Part shown: positions 17,370-27,116 of the stretch, one piece after another
Layout: each line of letters begins with the position of its first letter
Numbering within the stretch: position 1 is the stretch's first letter
DNA from: Roseofilum halophilum BLCC-M91
GTDB lineage: Bacteria > Cyanobacteriota > Cyanobacteriia > Cyanobacteriales > Desertifilaceae
Length of the DNA: 45,483 nucleotides
Direction: 5' to 3'
Assembly (NCBI RefSeq): GCF_030068445.1
Contig: NZ_JAQPOK010000071.1
Location: 1-45,483 of the forward strand
Notes under the pieces: model-generated
Told to the model about the DNA's origin: nothing
Database searches by the model: none
What the model saw: the letters and a program-made list of their open reading frames with translations, nothing else
Translations under genes and position numbers: made by a program

Positions 17370-17666
17370 TGGCTTACAAGGATACTGTATTTATCCCAAC
17401 CGGAATACGGAACCCGATAGCGATTTACACTTTGCGAATAAGGCAACTAAATTATGGCGTTGTGAAGTGCGATCGCACTCTAAATCATTTTTCAGTCCAA
17501 AAGCAGAGCAAATCTTGCTGAGATGCTGTCTGACGGTAGTTTCTTCAATTTTTTAGTACCAGCGTGATTTTTCAGCTTATCACCCTAGGTTTTCAATTTC
17601 ATCAATTCCGACAACCCGATCCGCCTTCTACTCCAGTTATTGTGGTTGAAAGAAACTACCAACTTT

Positions 17667-17883
17667 AAACGTAGTGCGAGCGTCTCGCTCGCTAGAGTAT
17701 AGAAATAGTATCGGTAAACGTAGTGCGAGCGTCTCGCTCGCTAGAGTATAGAAATAGTATCGGTAAACGTAGTGCGAGCGTTTCGCTCGCTAGAGTATAG
17801 AAATAGTATCGGTAAACGTAGTGCGAGCGTTTCGCTCGCTAGAGCATAGAAATAGTATCGGTAAACGTAGTGCGAGCGTTTCG
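17667..17883. repeat. Tandem array of 49-bp units with REP-like palindrome (4.4 copies)
   Basis: Units start at 17667, 17716, 17765, 17814 and 17863 (the last is partial). Each contains GCGAGCG-TCT/TTT-CGCTCGC, a 7-bp stem, followed by a constant stretch TAGAGTATAGAAATAGTATC. Units differ only by a C/T in the loop and one T/C in unit four, so the array is recent. An opposite-form palindrome (GCGAGCAAGATGCTCGC, 17894-17910) follows. The 340 bp before the array (17325-17666) hold only the post-hemL hairpin and no gene. Confidence 0.85.
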
Positions 17884-17951
17884 TAGGCACAACAGCGAGC
17901 AAGATGCTCGCACTCCTTTTAATTCAGCGATCGCCTCAAGAGGTTTTAAAT

Positions 17952-18194
17952 ATGTGGTTCCGAAACAGGAAAAAATCTAAATCTAACTCCAGTTGCTCGA
18001 TGGAATGGTTTCAAGGTGAAAGAGTGGTTTCTCAAACTATTTACCCTAACCGAAAGGGGCACGTATATTTTAGGGGCACTTGGTGGCCCGCGAAATGTTG
18101 CGATAATAGTACCCTAGAACCCGATGAAATTGTGGAAGTGATTGGCAATGATAATATCACCCTTTTGGTTCAAGCCTTCAAAATAGAATCTTGA
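17952..18194 (+). CDS. NfeD C-terminal-like OB-fold protein
   Basis: The 80-residue product from ATG 17952 (AAGAGG ribosome site 8 bases upstream) has a basic N-terminus, then KGHVYFRGTWWPAKC and PDEIVEVIGNDNITLLVQAF, which match the OB-fold C-terminal domain of NfeD proteins (typical G-x-V-x-x-x-G-x-W-x-A and V-x-V-V-x-x-x-G-x-x-L-x-V). No protease or membrane domain is present. NfeD proteins are partners of stomatin-like proteins; stand-alone soluble versions occur in cyanobacteria and their role is not known. The open frame extends 48 bp upstream into repeat sequence, which I exclude. Confidence 0.65.
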   Translation: MWFRNRKKSKSNSSCSMEWFQGERVVSQTIYPNRKGHVYFRGTWWPAKCCDNSTLEPDEIVEVIGNDNITLLVQAFKIES

Positions 18195-18258
18195 TTTGCA
18201 CCGCTTCAATTCTTCGTTAACCAGCCGAATAGATCCCCAATATTAGAAAACTCGGTTC

Positions 18259-18307
18259 GTTGTTGCGCTTTAACGTTAAAATGTTCAGAGCGCTAACACG
18301 CAACAAC
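18259..18307 (+). promoter_or_regulatory. Inverted repeat just upstream of ABC exporter start
   Basis: GTTGTTGCG (18259-18267) pairs with CGCAACAAC (18299-18307), with a second pairable GCGC/AGCGC stretch inside. It ends 10 bp before the GTG start at 18318, so it may be an operator or a leader stem that masks the start region. Confidence 0.4.
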
Positions 18308-18317
18308 ATCCCTCCTT

Positions 18318-20129
18318 GTGCCAGTGTCTTTACGCTTTTTTTCCGTCCTCAGTAATACTCCTCGACTGTTGCGTTTAGTGTGGTCTGCGAGTCCCCGGTG
18401 GCTGTTAATGTCTTTGCTGACTACCCTGAGTGCTTCCGTATTACCAGCGATACAACTTTATATTGGTAAGCTGATTATCGATCGCATCCTGAATGCGATC
18501 GGACAGCCTAGCTCTGAATGGTCTCCTATCTTTATCTTGGTGTTTACAGTCTTTGGCCTGCATCTGTTAAGTGATAGTCTGAAATCATTATCGAGTTATA
18601 CGGCTCAAATTTTAGGCGATCGCTTCAACCTCTACGCCAGTCAGATCCTGCTCAAACAAGCGGTTTACCTAGATTTAGCCCATTACGAACTGCCCGAATT
18701 TTACGATCTCTTGAGCCGGGCCCAACAAAGCGGTAGCACCTATCCGGTGCGGGCCCTGACTTATTTCACCACGTTCCTGGGCCAAACCCTGAAATTATTA
18801 ACCCTCTTGGGCCTGATTATCAGTTTTAGTCCCCTCGCCACAATCATTTTACTGCTCAGTGCCCTGCCCGCGTTCATGATTAGTGTGCAATTTTCAGGTC
18901 GGCGGTTTAAGGTACTGCGTAAGCAAACCCAAAGTGGACGCTTTGCCGATTATTTACAGCGAGTTTTAACCCATCAAGATTTTGTCAAAGAAATTCGTCT
19001 GTTTAATTTGAGCGATCACTTGTTAAAGAAATGGCGAGAAATTCGCTGGCAATTCAACGTTGAAGCTGAAGATCTATCCCGTCAGCAAGTCTTCGCCCTG
19101 ATCAGTTCTAATCTAATCTCGAAACTGGGATTTTATTTTACCTATGTTTGGATTATTGCGGCTACCCTGAGCGGTGAAATCACCATTGGGTCTTTAACCA
19201 TGTACTCTGGTGCATTTCGGCAATCGCAAACGGCGATCCAAGGATTACTCGAAGAAATTGCGAAATTATATGAAGTCAATCTATATGTGAGCCAGTTTTT
19301 TGATTTCTTAGCCCTGAAACCCTATGTCATCAATCTACCGAATCCGAAACCATTTCCCTGTCTTCTGCGCCATGGCTTAAGGTTCAAAAATGTTAGCTTT
19401 ACCTACTCAGGAGCGAGCCAACCTACGTTAAAGAATATTAATTTATCCATTGCTCCAGGGGAAAGTATTGCTTTAGTGGGTCGCAATGGAGCGGGAAAAA
19501 CGACGTTACTCAAGTTATTGACTCGGTTTTATGATGTTACGGATGGAGAAATTTTGATTGATAATATTCCGATTACTCAATTGGATCTCAATGAATTACG
19601 GCAGAATATTGGCGTAATTTTTCAAGATTTTGCCCGGTATCATTTGAGTGTGAGTGATAATATTGGTTTTGGCAATATTGAAGAATATAATAATCAGGAG
19701 CGCATTCGTAAGGCGGGGGTGGATGCTGGGGCTGATAGCGTAATTCAAGGGTTGGAAAATGGCTATGAAACCCTGTTAGGAAAAATCTTTCCAGGGGGGC
19801 GGGAGTTGTCTGGGGGACAATGGCAAAAGGTGGGGTTAGCACGGGCGTTTATGACTCCAGCACAGATTCTGATTTTGGATGAACCGACGGCTGCTTTAGA
19901 TGCGATCGCCGAATATGACCTCTTTCAGCGCTTCCGAAAACTGGCAGCCGGTAAAATTACATTTTTGGTGAGTCACCGATTTTCTACAGTACGCATGGCC
20001 GATCGCATCATTGTCTTGGAAAATGGCTCAATCCAAGAAATGGGAAGCCATGAGCAACTGATGGACTTGGATGGGATTTACGCCCAGATGTTTGGGCTAC
20101 AATCCTTAAGTTATGAAGATTTGAGCTAA
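18318..20129 (+). CDS. ABC exporter, fused membrane and ATPase domains
   Basis: The 603-residue half-transporter has about six membrane segments (residues 15-310) and an ATPase domain with Walker A VGRNGAGKTTLLK (about 390-402), signature LSGGQWQKVGLARAF (about 494-508), Walker B ILILDEPTAALDA (about 515-527) and the switch His in LVSHRFSTVR. The GQWQ-type signature and the sequence context suit exporters of peptides or lipids; the substrate is unknown. A homodimer is expected. The GTG start is the first in frame; no Shine-Dalgarno is visible. The next gene starts 93 bp later on the same strand. Confidence 0.85.
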   Translation: MPVSLRFFSVLSNTPRLLRLVWSASPRWLLMSLLTTLSASVLPAIQLYIGKLIIDRILNAIGQPSSEWSPIFILVFTVFGLHLLSDSLKSLSSYTAQILGDRFNLYASQILLKQAVYLDLAHYELPEFYDLLSRAQQSGSTYPVRALTYFTTFLGQTLKLLTLLGLIISFSPLATIILLLSALPAFMISVQFSGRRFKVLRKQTQSGRFADYLQRVLTHQDFVKEIRLFNLSDHLLKKWREIRWQFNVEAEDLSRQQVFALISSNLISKLGFYFTYVWIIAATLSGEITIGSLTMYSGAFRQSQTAIQGLLEEIAKLYEVNLYVSQFFDFLALKPYVINLPNPKPFPCLLRHGLRFKNVSFTYSGASQPTLKNINLSIAPGESIALVGRNGAGKTTLLKLLTRFYDVTDGEILIDNIPITQLDLNELRQNIGVIFQDFARYHLSVSDNIGFGNIEEYNNQERIRKAGVDAGADSVIQGLENGYETLLGKIFPGGRELSGGQWQKVGLARAFMTPAQILILDEPTAALDAIAEYDLFQRFRKLAAGKITFLVSHRFSTVRMADRIIVLENGSIQEMGSHEQLMDLDGIYAQMFGLQSLSYEDLS

Positions 20130-20222
20130 ATTCTGCCTGAATTGTGTCTGAATGTTCTGCGAACTCAGGTTAAGATAGACAGATGCAATTACGAGCAACT
20201 ATGGAAGACAAAGGTTAACCTG

Positions 20223-20951
20223 ATGAGGAAATCCCCATTTCAGGGGTCAGGAAGTTGGTTGTTTTTCCTTACCCTGATTGCTGTATTGATGGCCTGGAAC
20301 TGGCGGCTGGTGTTGGCAACTAGTTTAGGGATTACGATGATGGTGGTTCTCTATCGGATGCAATCCTGGGACTGGCAACGGCAATGGGCCCACCTGCGAC
20401 GCTGGGTGACGGGGCCTAATCGTCAGTTGGCCTTGGCTGTTACGGGGGGTAGTGGTGTAACGTTGGCTACTTATATGGCGATTTCGGTCTGGATAGAGGC
20501 GGAAAATGGTTGGATAGCAGCAAGCCAGATTCTAGAAGGATTGGGGATTTTGGCAATTTTAGGCCTGCTCGTGGGGCGATCGCTGTTTTCTCAGTATCAA
20601 CAGCAAGAATTGGAACTCGATCGAGTATTGATGGACTTGACGCACCCAGAACCCCTGCTGCGCTTGTTAGCGGTGCGTCGGGTGAATCGCTTGCTCTATA
20701 CTCGCTATGGACAAAAGGAATCGGGGATGATTTTTGATGCACTCAGGTTGATGCTCAGTCGCGAACAAGAACCGGTGGTGCGGGATGCTCTGTTGGAGAG
20801 TTTGAAGCGGATGCAATCTCCTTTATCCATGGATGCATCAGCTCATCGTCCCCTGTCGATTCCCCTGAATCTAGAGTCTAAATCCTCCACTGCACAACCT
20901 CCCTTAAAATATCCCCAGTCTCCCCAACTGCGTCGTCGTCAGTCTTTGTAA
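20223..20951 (+). CDS. Cyanobacterial membrane protein with armadillo-type C-terminal region
   Basis: The 242-residue protein has two closely spaced hydrophobic segments at the N-terminus (about residues 11-28 and 31-46), two more near 70-90 and 100-120, then a soluble helical part (LLRLLAVRRVNRLLYTRYG, REQEPVVRDALLESLKRM) with armadillo/HEAT-like periodicity and a Pro/Ser-rich tail ending RRRQSL. Similar proteins occur across cyanobacteria as armadillo-type fold proteins of unknown role. I begin at ATG 20223; the frame opens 81 bp earlier at a TTG inside the gap after the exporter gene. Confidence 0.6.
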   Translation: MRKSPFQGSGSWLFFLTLIAVLMAWNWRLVLATSLGITMMVVLYRMQSWDWQRQWAHLRRWVTGPNRQLALAVTGGSGVTLATYMAISVWIEAENGWIAASQILEGLGILAILGLLVGRSLFSQYQQQELELDRVLMDLTHPEPLLRLLAVRRVNRLLYTRYGQKESGMIFDALRLMLSREQEPVVRDALLESLKRMQSPLSMDASAHRPLSIPLNLESKSSTAQPPLKYPQSPQLRRRQSL

Positions 20952-20960
20952 GCAGGGTGT

Positions 20961-20988
20961 TTTCCGCAAGCGGACATGAAAATGGGTT
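20961..20988 (+). repeat. 28-bp dispersed repeat, inverted copy at 31529-31556
   Basis: The sequence TTTCCGCAAGCGGACATGAA plus AATGGGTT is present here and as an exact inverse complement at 31529-31556. Both copies adjoin GCGGGCAAGATGC-type palindromes, so they belong to a mobile or recombining repeat set. Confidence 0.75.
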
Positions 20989-21057
20989 AAACTAGCGGGC
21001 AAGATGCGCGCACTCTCTCAATCGATTGATATTACTGGAGTGGGAGCATCTTGCTCC

Positions 21058-21143
21058 CTACATTGTTATCTTGCTCCCTACATTTTTATAAGGAATAATA
21101 CGAGCTACAGGTAAACCGCGATCGGTGAGGATAACTTCAGAGC
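21058..21143 (-). pseudogene. Phd/YefM-type antitoxin fragment
   Basis: Read on the minus strand, the frame SEVILTDRGLPVARIIPYKN ends at a TAG at 21058-21060. The motif (V-I-L-T-x-x-G-x-P-V-A-R-I-I-P) is the end of the beta-strand hairpin of Phd/YefM antitoxins. No N-terminal helix-strand part or start codon is present, and REP-like and GCGCTATA repeats flank it, so it is a relic of a toxin-antitoxin operon whose rest was lost. Confidence 0.5.
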
Positions 21144-21172
21144 AAAGCGCTATATCAAGGGAGCGTAAAGCG

Positions 21173-22975
21173 CTATAATCCCCTAAGACTTTTGAGTTCG
21201 GTGTAGGCTTGCTGGAAGTCGTTGCTGGTAATATACAGTTCGCTCAGGGGTTGGTTGAGGGTACGGAAACGGCGAACGGCTTGTAAGGCGGCTTGGTTAC
21301 TGAGAAGGGCCAGATCTGCGCCGCTCCATCCCAGGGTGAGTTGGGAATAGTGGGAGAGGTCAACACCGGACAGGGGCCGGTCTTGGTTGTGGACTTGGAG
21401 GATAGCGAGGCGACTGGGGGTGTCGGGGAGGTCGATTTTCAGTTGCAGATCGAGACGGCCGGAACGCAGGAGCGCGGGATCGATCGCCTCTGGACGATTG
21501 GTCGCGGCAATCAAGATCAGGTTTTTGGTTGCTGATAAGCCGTCAATTTCCGTCAGCAGTTGACCCACCACGCGATCGCCGACTCCCGAATCGCCACTAT
21601 ACTGGCCTCTAGCGGGCGCTAAGGTATCGATTTCATCAATGAAAATAACACAAGGAGAGGCTTGTCTAGCTTTAGCAAAGAGTTCGCGCACCGCTTGTTC
21701 TGAGGCTCCCACCCAACGACTGAGCAGCTCTGGCCCGGAAATGGCGATAAAGTTGGCTTGCGCTTGGGAAGCGATCGCCTTGGCTAACAGGGTTTTACCC
21801 GTTCCCGGTTCTCCCATCAGTAAGATGCCTTTGGGCGCTTTAGCTTGCGTTTTTTGATACAATTCGGGATAGAGGAGTTGCCCCTCGACAGACTCTTGCA
21901 ACAGGCGTTTAATTTCTTCTAAGCCGCCAATCTCCTCCCAAGCCACTTGGGGAGATTCCACTTCCACCGATCGCAAAACCGCCGGTTTAATGGCGCTTAA
22001 GGCTTGGTCAAAATCATCCCCATTGATGGTTAAGGGGGCAGTGGGTTGGGTATTTAGGGTGGGCACTTGGCGACGCAGAGCCTGATGAGCCGCTTTTTGA
22101 CACAGGGCCTTTAAGTCTGCACCGACAAATCCGACAGCGCGGGCGGCGATCGCCTCCAAATCCACAGTAGACTCTAAGGGCATCCCTTGGCTGAGAATCT
22201 CCAGAATCTTTACCCGTTCCTCGGTTCGGGGCACTCGAAACACAATTTCGCGATCGAATCTTCCCGGCCGTCGCAAGGCCGGATCGAGGCGGTTCGGCAG
22301 ATTGGTTGCCGCTAAAATAACCACAGAATCACTGACAGCAAAGCCATCCATCAACCCCAATAATTGACCAACTACCCGCTTTTCCACTTCTCCTTCCACT
22401 TGAGAGCGATCGGGCGCTAAACTATCAATTTCATCAATAAAAATCAGGCAAGGTGAACGACGCGCCGCCTTCTCAAATAACTCCCTTAATCTCCCCTCCG
22501 ATTCCCCATAATATTTACCCATAATTTCCGGCCCCGTAATGGCGATATAATTCACCCCTAATTCAGCAGCCAGACAGCGAGCAGTAAGGGTTTTTCCCGT
22601 ACCAGGGGGCCCCACTAACAACACGCCTCGCGTCGGTTCTAGCCCCAATTGCGCCAGTAATTCAGGACGTTTAAGGGGCAGTTCCACCAGTTCCCGCAAT
22701 TCCTGTTTCACCTCTTCTAAACCACCAATTTGGTTTAAGGATAAGTTGCCAGAATTGGAAGGCGTTGAGTCCCCCTCACCTGCCGATGGTGGCGGCGTAA
22801 CAATCACCTCTGGGGATGCTTGACTAGGGCGACCTTTAGGAATACTTCCCCCCTGGGGAATATTGCTCAAGGATCGAAATTGAATATCAGTTTTCACTTC
22901 CCCTTTTTCCGCTTTTTCTTCTATCCGTTTAGCCAGTTCTAATAAATCTTCAAATCCTTTAAATAAATCATTCAT
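21173..22975 (-). CDS. Cdc48/VAT-like AAA ATPase with two AAA domains
   Basis: The 600-residue protein (ATG 22975 chosen; the frame opens seven codons earlier) has two AAA modules: Walker A VGPPGTGKT (residues 121-129) and MGEPGTGKT (about 386-394), each followed by Walker B IFIDEID and an SRH with NRLDPALRRPGRFD or RPEAIDPALLRSGRLD. The first 80 residues lack the double-psi barrel N-domain of Cdc48/VAT and instead carry a helical stretch and a Pro/Ser-rich linker. Such hexameric unfoldases pull proteins apart using ATP; the substrate adaptor of this shortened form is unknown. All catalytic motifs look intact. Confidence 0.85.
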   Translation of the reverse strand: MNDLFKGFEDLLELAKRIEEKAEKGEVKTDIQFRSLSNIPQGGSIPKGRPSQASPEVIVTPPPSAGEGDSTPSNSGNLSLNQIGGLEEVKQELRELVELPLKRPELLAQLGLEPTRGVLLVGPPGTGKTLTARCLAAELGVNYIAITGPEIMGKYYGESEGRLRELFEKAARRSPCLIFIDEIDSLAPDRSQVEGEVEKRVVGQLLGLMDGFAVSDSVVILAATNLPNRLDPALRRPGRFDREIVFRVPRTEERVKILEILSQGMPLESTVDLEAIAARAVGFVGADLKALCQKAAHQALRRQVPTLNTQPTAPLTINGDDFDQALSAIKPAVLRSVEVESPQVAWEEIGGLEEIKRLLQESVEGQLLYPELYQKTQAKAPKGILLMGEPGTGKTLLAKAIASQAQANFIAISGPELLSRWVGASEQAVRELFAKARQASPCVIFIDEIDTLAPARGQYSGDSGVGDRVVGQLLTEIDGLSATKNLILIAATNRPEAIDPALLRSGRLDLQLKIDLPDTPSRLAILQVHNQDRPLSGVDLSHYSQLTLGWSGADLALLSNQAALQAVRRFRTLNQPLSELYITSNDFQQAYTELKSLRGL

Positions 22976-23049
22976 AGTAATGGAGATTGGGTGCAATTCT
23001 TGAGTTAGGCATCTGGCATTCTATCGTGCCATGGACTAGGCAAAAAATT

Positions 23050-23607
23050 TTAGAGCATTAACCAACCCAGAATTTCCGAGACACTCAACTGTAGCTCAAT
23101 ACCCTCTAAAATCGGGAGTTGTGCATCAGTTGTAAATAAATCAATCCGTTGATGTTCTCGAATCACCCAAATACTTTCTTCTGCGGGATTAATTAACCAT
23201 CCCAAAGCTGTGCCCGCTTGGGAACAATGCAAGAGTTTATCTAAAACTTGAGAGTGACTTTGATCCGGCGATAAAATTTCAATTACCCAATCGGGATGAA
23301 GTTCAAAACGATTGGCAATTTTTCCAGTATCCGTTCGGGGGATTCTGTCCCAACGAAAAACGGCAATATCCGGAACCAGGGAACGCCCCCCAAAGGTACA
23401 GCGCAGTTCGGGGAAGGCACAAGCAATTTTAGCAGTCTCGGCAACTGTATTGATCGCCACACAGAGTTTGTATTGTAAGCGACTATGTTCACCTTGGGGC
23501 ATGGGCTTTTCCACAATAGTTCCATTAATATATTCTAGAGCGGGTTTGCTTTCTGGATGCTCTAGAAATTCTGCTAAGGTTAGAGATCGAGTCAGGGTTT
23601 GAGTCAT
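23050..23607 (-). CDS. Uma2-family endonuclease-like protein
   Basis: The 185-residue protein belongs to the Uma2 (DUF820) family, very abundant in cyanobacteria: LTLAEFLEHPESKPALEYINGTIVEKPMP, then SLVPDIAVFRWDRIPR and PDWVIEILSPDQSHSQVLDKLLHC, in which the Asp, Glu and nearby Lys residues form a PD-(D/E)XK-like core. The C-terminus LGWLINPAEESIWVI is also typical. Members are restriction-endonuclease-fold proteins of unproven function. The gene is unlinked to an obvious operon. Confidence 0.9.
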   Translation of the reverse strand: MTQTLTRSLTLAEFLEHPESKPALEYINGTIVEKPMPQGEHSRLQYKLCVAINTVAETAKIACAFPELRCTFGGRSLVPDIAVFRWDRIPRTDTGKIANRFELHPDWVIEILSPDQSHSQVLDKLLHCSQAGTALGWLINPAEESIWVIREHQRIDLFTTDAQLPILEGIELQLSVSEILGWLML

Positions 23608-23694
23608 TGGAGATGAGTATGAATCGGCCTTCTATTGTAGCAAGTTAACGGAGAAAATGAAGATAGATCGTTCATCATCAATTATGAATAGGGG

Positions 23695-24456
23695 TTAATG
23701 CCGTCTCATTTTTATTGATTTTACTCGCAGGCGGCGATAGTCGGCAAACCAGGTAGAGTCGTGATAAAGATGGGGACGCAAAGTCGTTTCAATCTGGTTT
23801 AAGATTGAGTCTCGTTCATCCAGGGGAACGGGGGACAGTAAGTGCGAGGCAAACATTTTAATCCAATTGCGTAAACCCTCTTCCCCTTCTAATGCAGTTG
23901 GGCGATCGCACAGTTGGGCAAATCTCACCTCTAAGCCATTATTTTCTAGCAAGGTGGCATATTCGGCAATACTAGGAAAATACCAAACTGTTTTGGGGAC
24001 ATCATACCCTCTAGTCGCCAGGGTTTCTTCAACGGTGGTGACGATCGTTTTCACATTGCCTTTGCCGCCCAATTCAGCAACCAAACGTCCACCGGGTTTA
24101 AGGGCATTTGCTATGCCTTGAACGACGGCTTGTGCATCGGTCATCCAATGGAGCGCTGCATTGGAAAAAATAGCATCAAAAGCATCAGTTTCTGATAACT
24201 TTTCCCCATTTTTTAGCTTAAACTGAATCTGGGGATAATTCTCCTGAGCTTGGGCAATCATCGACTCGGAACGATCGCAGCCGATAACCGTGGCTCCAGA
24301 CTCGGCAATTTTAGCGGTTAAATGACCAGTTCCACACCCGAGATCGAGGATCGATTCTCCCGGTTTTGGCGCAAGTCGGGTTACTAAGTCCGTTGCCAGT
24401 TGGGAAACATAGTGATGTTTACTCTCGTACAGTTCGCTATTCCAAGTTTGAGTCAT
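23695..24456 (-). CDS. Class I SAM-dependent methyltransferase (Tam-like)
   Basis: The 253-residue enzyme has motif I ILDLGCGTGHLTAKIAESGA (about 36-55), then VIGCDRSESMIAQAQENYP with the acidic ribose-binding residue, FDAIFSNAALHWM (motif IV) and KPGGRLVAELGG (motif VI). The LHWM segment and overall length recall trans-aconitate 2-methyltransferase, and malonyl-ACP or small-acid methyltransferases are equally possible. It lies on the same strand as Uma2, 87 bp upstream of it. Confidence 0.8.
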   Translation of the reverse strand: MTQTWNSELYESKHHYVSQLATDLVTRLAPKPGESILDLGCGTGHLTAKIAESGATVIGCDRSESMIAQAQENYPQIQFKLKNGEKLSETDAFDAIFSNAALHWMTDAQAVVQGIANALKPGGRLVAELGGKGNVKTIVTTVEETLATRGYDVPKTVWYFPSIAEYATLLENNGLEVRFAQLCDRPTALEGEEGLRNWIKMFASHLLSPVPLDERDSILNQIETTLRPHLYHDSTWFADYRRLRVKSIKMRRH

Positions 24457-24500
24457 AAACCTATTGCCGTGACACAGCTAAAAATGTGCATTAGCGTAGG

Positions 24501-24560
24501 GTGGGTTAGGCGGCTAAAACCTAGACTCTGAAAGCAATCTATCAATCCGCCGTAACCCAC
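24501..24560. repeat. Inverted repeat GTGGGTTAGGCGG/CCGCCGTAACCCAC
   Basis: The arms 24501-24513 and 24547-24560 pair with one bulge. It belongs to the common GTAGGGTGGGTTA-type dispersed repeats of cyanobacteria and could end transcripts of either neighbour. Confidence 0.5.
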
Positions 24561-24634
24561 CATTTTAGGGTTGTCACAGCACTATAGCGCTTTAGGCTAG
24601 GTAATGGGTCATCATGGAGGAGAATATAATCGCG

Positions 24635-24695
24635 GTGGGGGCAGGTTTTGGCAATTGATTATTATTCCCCTAAATTAGGATAAACCTGCCCCTAC
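24635..24695. repeat. GTAGGGGCAGGTTTA-type inverted repeat, copy 1
   Basis: Left arm 24635-24649 (GTGGGGGCAGGTTTT) and right arm 24681-24695 (TAAACCTGCCCCTAC) pair with two mismatches. It sits just after the phosphoketolase stop and may act as its terminator stem. Related copies lie at 30944-31006 and 43473-43534. Confidence 0.6.
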
Positions 24696-24707
24696 TGGGT
24701 TAGAGGA

Positions 24708-27116
24708 TTAATAGGGCCATTTCCAGTTAACGATCTCATCCTTATCGATGCCTTGCTCGCGGGCATATTGGAGATGTTCGATAATGGCGTTTTTCATCCG
24801 TTCTTTGACATAGGCTGCCGCAGAGCCGAGTTTGGGCACGCGGTCAATCACATCAATCACCAAATTAAACCGATCCACTTGGTTGTTAATGGCTAATTCT
24901 AGGGGGGTATTGATGTTGCCTTTTTCCTTGTAGCCGCGAACGTGAATCCGGTCTTGGTTGGCGCGGCGATAAACGAGTTTATGAATTAACCAGGGATAGC
25001 CATGGAAGTTGAACATGATGGGTTTATCGACCGTGAAGAGGCTGTTAAAATCGCGATCGCTTAAACCATGGGGATGCTCTCCTTCCGACATCAGCTTAAA
25101 CAAATCAACCACATTAATAAACCGTACTTTCAAATACGGGAATTCGTCGCGCAAAATAGCCGTAGCAGCTAAGGATTCCATAGTGGGAATATCGCCACAG
25201 CAAGCCATAATTACATCCGGCATATCCAGGTCTTTACCGCAATCATCATTACTAGCCCATTCCCAAATGCCGATGCCCTTGGTGCAATGTTTGACCGCCT
25301 CATCCATGTTCAGATATTGCAGGTGCATCTGCTTATCAGAGATGATCACGTTCACATAGTCCGTGCTGCGTAAACAGTGGTCACCCACCGAGAGTAGGCA
25401 GTTAGCATCAGGCGGGAAGTAGACGCGAACCACATCCGGACTCTTGTTCGTTACCAGGTCTACAAAGCCGGGGTCTTGGTGGCTAAACCCATTGTGGTCT
25501 TGTCGCCACACTAGGGAGGAGAGGAGGATATTTAAGGAAGATACGGGGGCCCGCCAGGGGACTTCGTTTTTACAGATATCTAACCATTTGGCATGTTGGT
25601 TAAACATGGAGTCTACCACATGGGCAAAGGCTTCGTAGGTGTGGAAGAGTCCATGGCGACCGGTTAAAAGATAACCTTCGAGCCAGCCTTGCAGGGTATG
25701 TTCGCTGAGGATTTCCATAACCCGACCATCCGGGGAGAGTTGGCTACCGTCTAGGTCTTCTTCCAAAAATTCGGCCATCCAGGTTTTTTTGCTCACTTCA
25801 TAGACGGGATGGAGCCGGTTAGAGGCGGTTTCATCGGGGCCAAAGAGACGGAAACTCGTGGGGTTTTCCCGCATGACTTCCCGCAGGAGGTAACCTAAAT
25901 ATTTGGTGTTTTCTACTTCCACAGTGCCGGGTTTGGGAATTTCCACGGCAAAGTTGCGGAAGTCGGGCATTTTCAGGTCTTTGCGAAGGATACCCCCGTT
26001 GGCGTTAGGGTTGGCGCTCATGCGGCGATCGCCTTTTGGAGCCAGGGCTTTTAATTCTGGGATCAGTGTACCCTTTTCGTCAAACAGTTCCTCCGGTTTA
26101 TATTCCTTCATCCACTCTTCCAACAAGCGCACATGCTCCGGGTTGCTGTGCATTCCCCCCATGGGCACTTGGTGCGCTCGCCAAAAGCCTTCCACTTTGT
26201 GACCATCCACAATTTTTGGCCCCGTCCAACCCTTGGGAGTCCGCAGAATAATCATCGGCCAGCGCGGGCGTTTAGCTTCTCCCGTGCGACGAGCTTCTTC
26301 TTGGATGGCGCGAATTTGGTTGATACACGCTTCCATCGTGCCCGCCATCTTTTGGTGCATGAGCGCTGGGTCGTCCCCTTCCACCACGTAGGGGGTGTAA
26401 CCATAGCCGATAAATAGGCTTTCGAGTTCCTCCGAGGTGATCCGAGAGAGGACTGTGGGGTTGGCAATTTTATATCCGTTCAGGTTGAGAATGGGCAGTA
26501 CAGCCCCATCCCGGACGGGGTTTAGGAATTTGTTGGAATGCCAAGCGGTGGCAAGGGGGCCGGTTTCTGCTTCTCCGTCCCCAACTACCACAGCAGAGAT
26601 CAGGTCGGGGTTATCGTAGACGGTTCCGTAGGCGTGGGCAAGACTATAACCGAGTTCTCCTCCTTCATGGATGGAACCGGGGGTTTCTGGGGTGCAGTGG
26701 CTACCGATGTGACCGGGGAAGGAAAATTGCTTGAAGAATTTTTGCATCCCTTCTTCGTCTTCGCTTTTGTCGGGATAGACTTCGGAGTAGGTTCCTTCTA
26801 GGTAGACGGGGCCCAGGACTCCGGGAGCGCCATGGCCGGGGCCGGCTAGGTAAATGGCGTTAAGATCGTATTTGTTAATCAGTCGGTTGAGGTGAATATA
26901 GCTGAAACTCAGGGCTGGAGAGGCTCCCCAGTGACCGAGGAGACGGTATTTGATATGTTCGGCTCTCAGAGATTCTTTGAGTAAGGGGTTCTCCCTGAGA
27001 TAAATCATACCCACAGCTAGATAGTTACAGGCTCGCCAGTAGCCATGGATTTTGTCGAGTTCATCGGGGGATAGGGGCGTTTCGTTGATATTGAGTTTTT
27101 CAGGTACGGTTACCAT
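24708..27116 (-). CDS. xfp: Phosphoketolase (xylulose-5-P/fructose-6-P)
   Basis: The 802-residue thiamine-diphosphate enzyme splits xylulose-5-phosphate (and usually fructose-6-phosphate) with phosphate into acetyl-phosphate and an aldose phosphate. It carries the phosphoketolase signatures near the start ([38 protein letters not shown]), the ThDP-binding [25 protein letters not shown] in its middle part and [20 protein letters not shown]. Length agrees with the family (785-810). It is divergent from pta-ackA with a 489-bp gap, and its product acetyl-phosphate is the substrate of both of those enzymes, so they make a metabolic module. Confidence 0.95.
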   Translation of the reverse strand: MVTVPEKLNINETPLSPDELDKIHGYWRACNYLAVGMIYLRENPLLKESLRAEHIKYRLLGHWGASPALSFSYIHLNRLINKYDLNAIYLAGPGHGAPGVLGPVYLEGTYSEVYPDKSEDEEGMQKFFKQFSFPGHIGSHCTPETPGSIHEGGELGYSLAHAYGTVYDNPDLISAVVVGDGEAETGPLATAWHSNKFLNPVRDGAVLPILNLNGYKIANPTVLSRITSEELESLFIGYGYTPYVVEGDDPALMHQKMAGTMEACINQIRAIQEEARRTGEAKRPRWPMIILRTPKGWTGPKIVDGHKVEGFWRAHQVPMGGMHSNPEHVRLLEEWMKEYKPEELFDEKGTLIPELKALAPKGDRRMSANPNANGGILRKDLKMPDFRNFAVEIPKPGTVEVENTKYLGYLLREVMRENPTSFRLFGPDETASNRLHPVYEVSKKTWMAEFLEEDLDGSQLSPDGRVMEILSEHTLQGWLEGYLLTGRHGLFHTYEAFAHVVDSMFNQHAKWLDICKNEVPWRAPVSSLNILLSSLVWRQDHNGFSHQDPGFVDLVTNKSPDVVRVYFPPDANCLLSVGDHCLRSTDYVNVIISDKQMHLQYLNMDEAVKHCTKGIGIWEWASNDDCGKDLDMPDVIMACCGDIPTMESLAATAILRDEFPYLKVRFINVVDLFKLMSEGEHPHGLSDRDFNSLFTVDKPIMFNFHGYPWLIHKLVYRRANQDRIHVRGYKEKGNINTPLELAINNQVDRFNLVIDVIDRVPKLGSAAAYVKERMKNAIIEHLQYAREQGIDKDEIVNWKWPY

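Noticed and set aside
17667-17910. CRISPR array
   Set aside because: Regular repeats of 49 bp, but the stretches between palindromes are identical, so there are no spacers.
18195-18317. tRNA-like stems ahead of the ABC exporter
   Set aside because: A single long inverted repeat rather than a cloverleaf, without the T-arm consensus.
21173-22975. FtsH protease or proteasomal ATPase
   Set aside because: Two AAA domains and no zinc-protease motif or C-terminal HbYX; a Cdc48/VAT-like ATPase fits better.
25903-26801. Several open frames opposite the phosphoketolase gene
   Set aside because: High-GC coding DNA leaves antisense frames open; no family motif is seen in them.
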